From Lysobacter sp. cf310 (lineage in GTDB: Bacteria > Pseudomonadota > Gammaproteobacteria > Xanthomonadales > Xanthomonadaceae): DNA of 64,000 nucleotides. Each line of letters opens with the position of its first letter. Position 1 is the stretch's first letter. The notes beneath the pieces are model-generated. The model saw only the letters and a list, made by a program, of their open reading frames with translations. It had not been told where the DNA came from and made no database searches. The stretch is from assembly GCF_900114355.1 (NCBI RefSeq), contig NZ_FOSS01000001.1, forward strand, positions 548,927 to 612,926, given 5' to 3'. Positions 63,423 to 64,000 of the stretch are shown in pieces. The position numbers and the translations under genes were made by a program.

Positions 63423-64000
63423 ATGACCTTCAAGACCACCCAGCTCCGCGACGCGATTACCTTCGCGCTCGCCGTGGGCGCCACTGCCGCTGCCGGCACG
63501 GGTGTGGCCTTTGCTCAGGAAGAGAGCAAGGACCCGACCACCCTCGACCGCATCGAAGTGACCGGTTCGCGCATCAAGCGCGCCGATATCGAAACCTCGC
63601 AGCCGATCTTCTCGCTCAGCCGCGAAGACATCAGCGCGCAGGGCCTGACCTCGGTCGGCGACGTGATCCAGAACATCACGTCCAACGGCTCGACGCTGAA
63701 CAGCACCTTCAACAACGGCGGCAACGGCGAGACCCGCGTCAACCTGCGTAACGTCGGTTCCAACCGCACCCTGGTGCTGGTCAACGGCCGTCGTTGGGTC
63801 GGCGGCACCGGTCTGGGTGGCGCGGTCGACCTCAACACCATCCCGACCGCCGCGGTCGAGCGCATCGAAGTCCTGAAGGACGGCGCCTCGACGATCTACG
63901 GTTCGGACGCCATCGCCGGCGTGGTCAACGTGATCCTGCGCCGCAACTTCGAAGGCGCTGAAGCCAACGCTTACATCGGCGCGTTCGACAAGGGCGACGG
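63423..64000 (+). CDS. TonB-dependent receptor, N-terminal part (3' end outside window)
   Basis: The first 192 residues of an outer-membrane receptor. The signal peptide ends near VAFAQ (about 32); next comes a short TTLDRIEVTGSRIKRADIETSQP (TonB-box and start of the plug), and the plug domain with LNLR-like TRVNLRNVGSNRTLVLVNGRRW, DLNTIPTAAVERIEVLKDGASTIYGSDAIAGVVNVILRR. It belongs to the large Xanthomonadaceae group whose ligands are often plant or microbial polymers. The ligand is not visible here. Confidence 0.93.
   Translation, partial: MTFKTTQLRDAITFALAVGATAAAGTGVAFAQEESKDPTTLDRIEVTGSRIKRADIETSQPIFSLSREDISAQGLTSVGDVIQNITSNGSTLNSTFNNGGNGETRVNLRNVGSNRTLVLVNGRRWVGGTGLGGAVDLNTIPTAAVERIEVLKDGASTIYGSDAIAGVVNVILRRNFEGAEANAYIGAFDKGD

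Overview
The window is a 64 kb piece of a high-GC gammaproteobacterial chromosome. Several local gene orders point to Xanthomonadaceae, most likely Lysobacter or a close relative: yqgE-ruvX-pyrB, pilT-pilU divergent from yggS-proC, aroK-aroB, and metX-metB-hom behind a SAM riboswitch. Secreted hydrolases (chitinase, lipase with foldase, M23 peptidase) and abundant REP-type repeats fit the same group. This assignment comes from protein resemblance and gene order read by eye, not from a search. No rRNA, tRNA, CRISPR array, phage or transposase gene was seen.

Layout. 1-4.7 kb: 3' end of an MgtE-type Mg transporter, a secreted esterase, a palindromic MITE-like repeat, a PhnA-domain protein, the overlapping yqgE-ruvX-pyrB operon (minus) and tag. 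4.8-11.1 kb: a 1297-aa membrane patatin-like protein, then the twitching ATPases pilU and pilT (all minus). 11.3-14 kb: yggS, an unknown gene, proC and a DUF4426 lipoprotein (plus). 14-16.9 kb: lipase and foldase, then a cobalamin-binding-type protein (minus). 17-25.4 kb: GNATs including an AAC(6')-I-like enzyme coupled to pdxH, a glycerate-kinase-like P-loop kinase, dodecin, aroK-aroB, an isochorismatase-like hydrolase divergent from a GlxA-type regulator, a WGR-domain protein and hemE. 25.5-30.2 kb: a secreted unknown protein and a 1190-aa hybrid sensor kinase. 30.4-37.1 kb: YceI-cytochrome b561-YceI, a glutaredoxin-like protein, and the sdaA operon with two unknown genes and a hydrolase, followed by a DUF6708-like membrane protein. 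37.3-42 kb: a Tat-exported molybdenum hydroxylase with a 2Fe-2S subunit and a triheme cytochrome c. 42-45 kb: a modular GH18 chitinase bracketed by REP clusters. 45.2-48.7 kb: metX-metB-hom with a SAM-I riboswitch. 48.9-55.8 kb: a phytase-like lipoprotein, an M23 peptidase, prfC, a sulfotransferase/beta-hydroxylase pair and a hemolysin-III protein. 55.9-64 kb: AsmA, GT2-CBS, arsC, mtgA, hslO, a secreted barrel-like protein and the start of a TonB-dependent receptor.

Many operons are held together by 4-nt ATGA or GTGA overlaps. A recurring signal is a -10 hexamer ending exactly 6 nt before a start codon (yqgE, the cobalamin-binding protein, pdxH, the kinase, aroK, glxA and the WGR gene; 7 nt for the GT2 gene), which predicts leaderless mRNAs. 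At pdxH and the kinase one symmetric -10 element appears to fire in both directions. The other standout regulatory elements are the SAM-I aptamer with a possible competing helix, and a perfect palindromic operator of LacI/NagR type over the -35 of the chitinase gene. I found no clearly new multi-gene defence or mobile system; the least explained gene sets are the sulfotransferase/hydroxylase pair, the membrane patatin and the small Cys-rich gene set behind sdaA.
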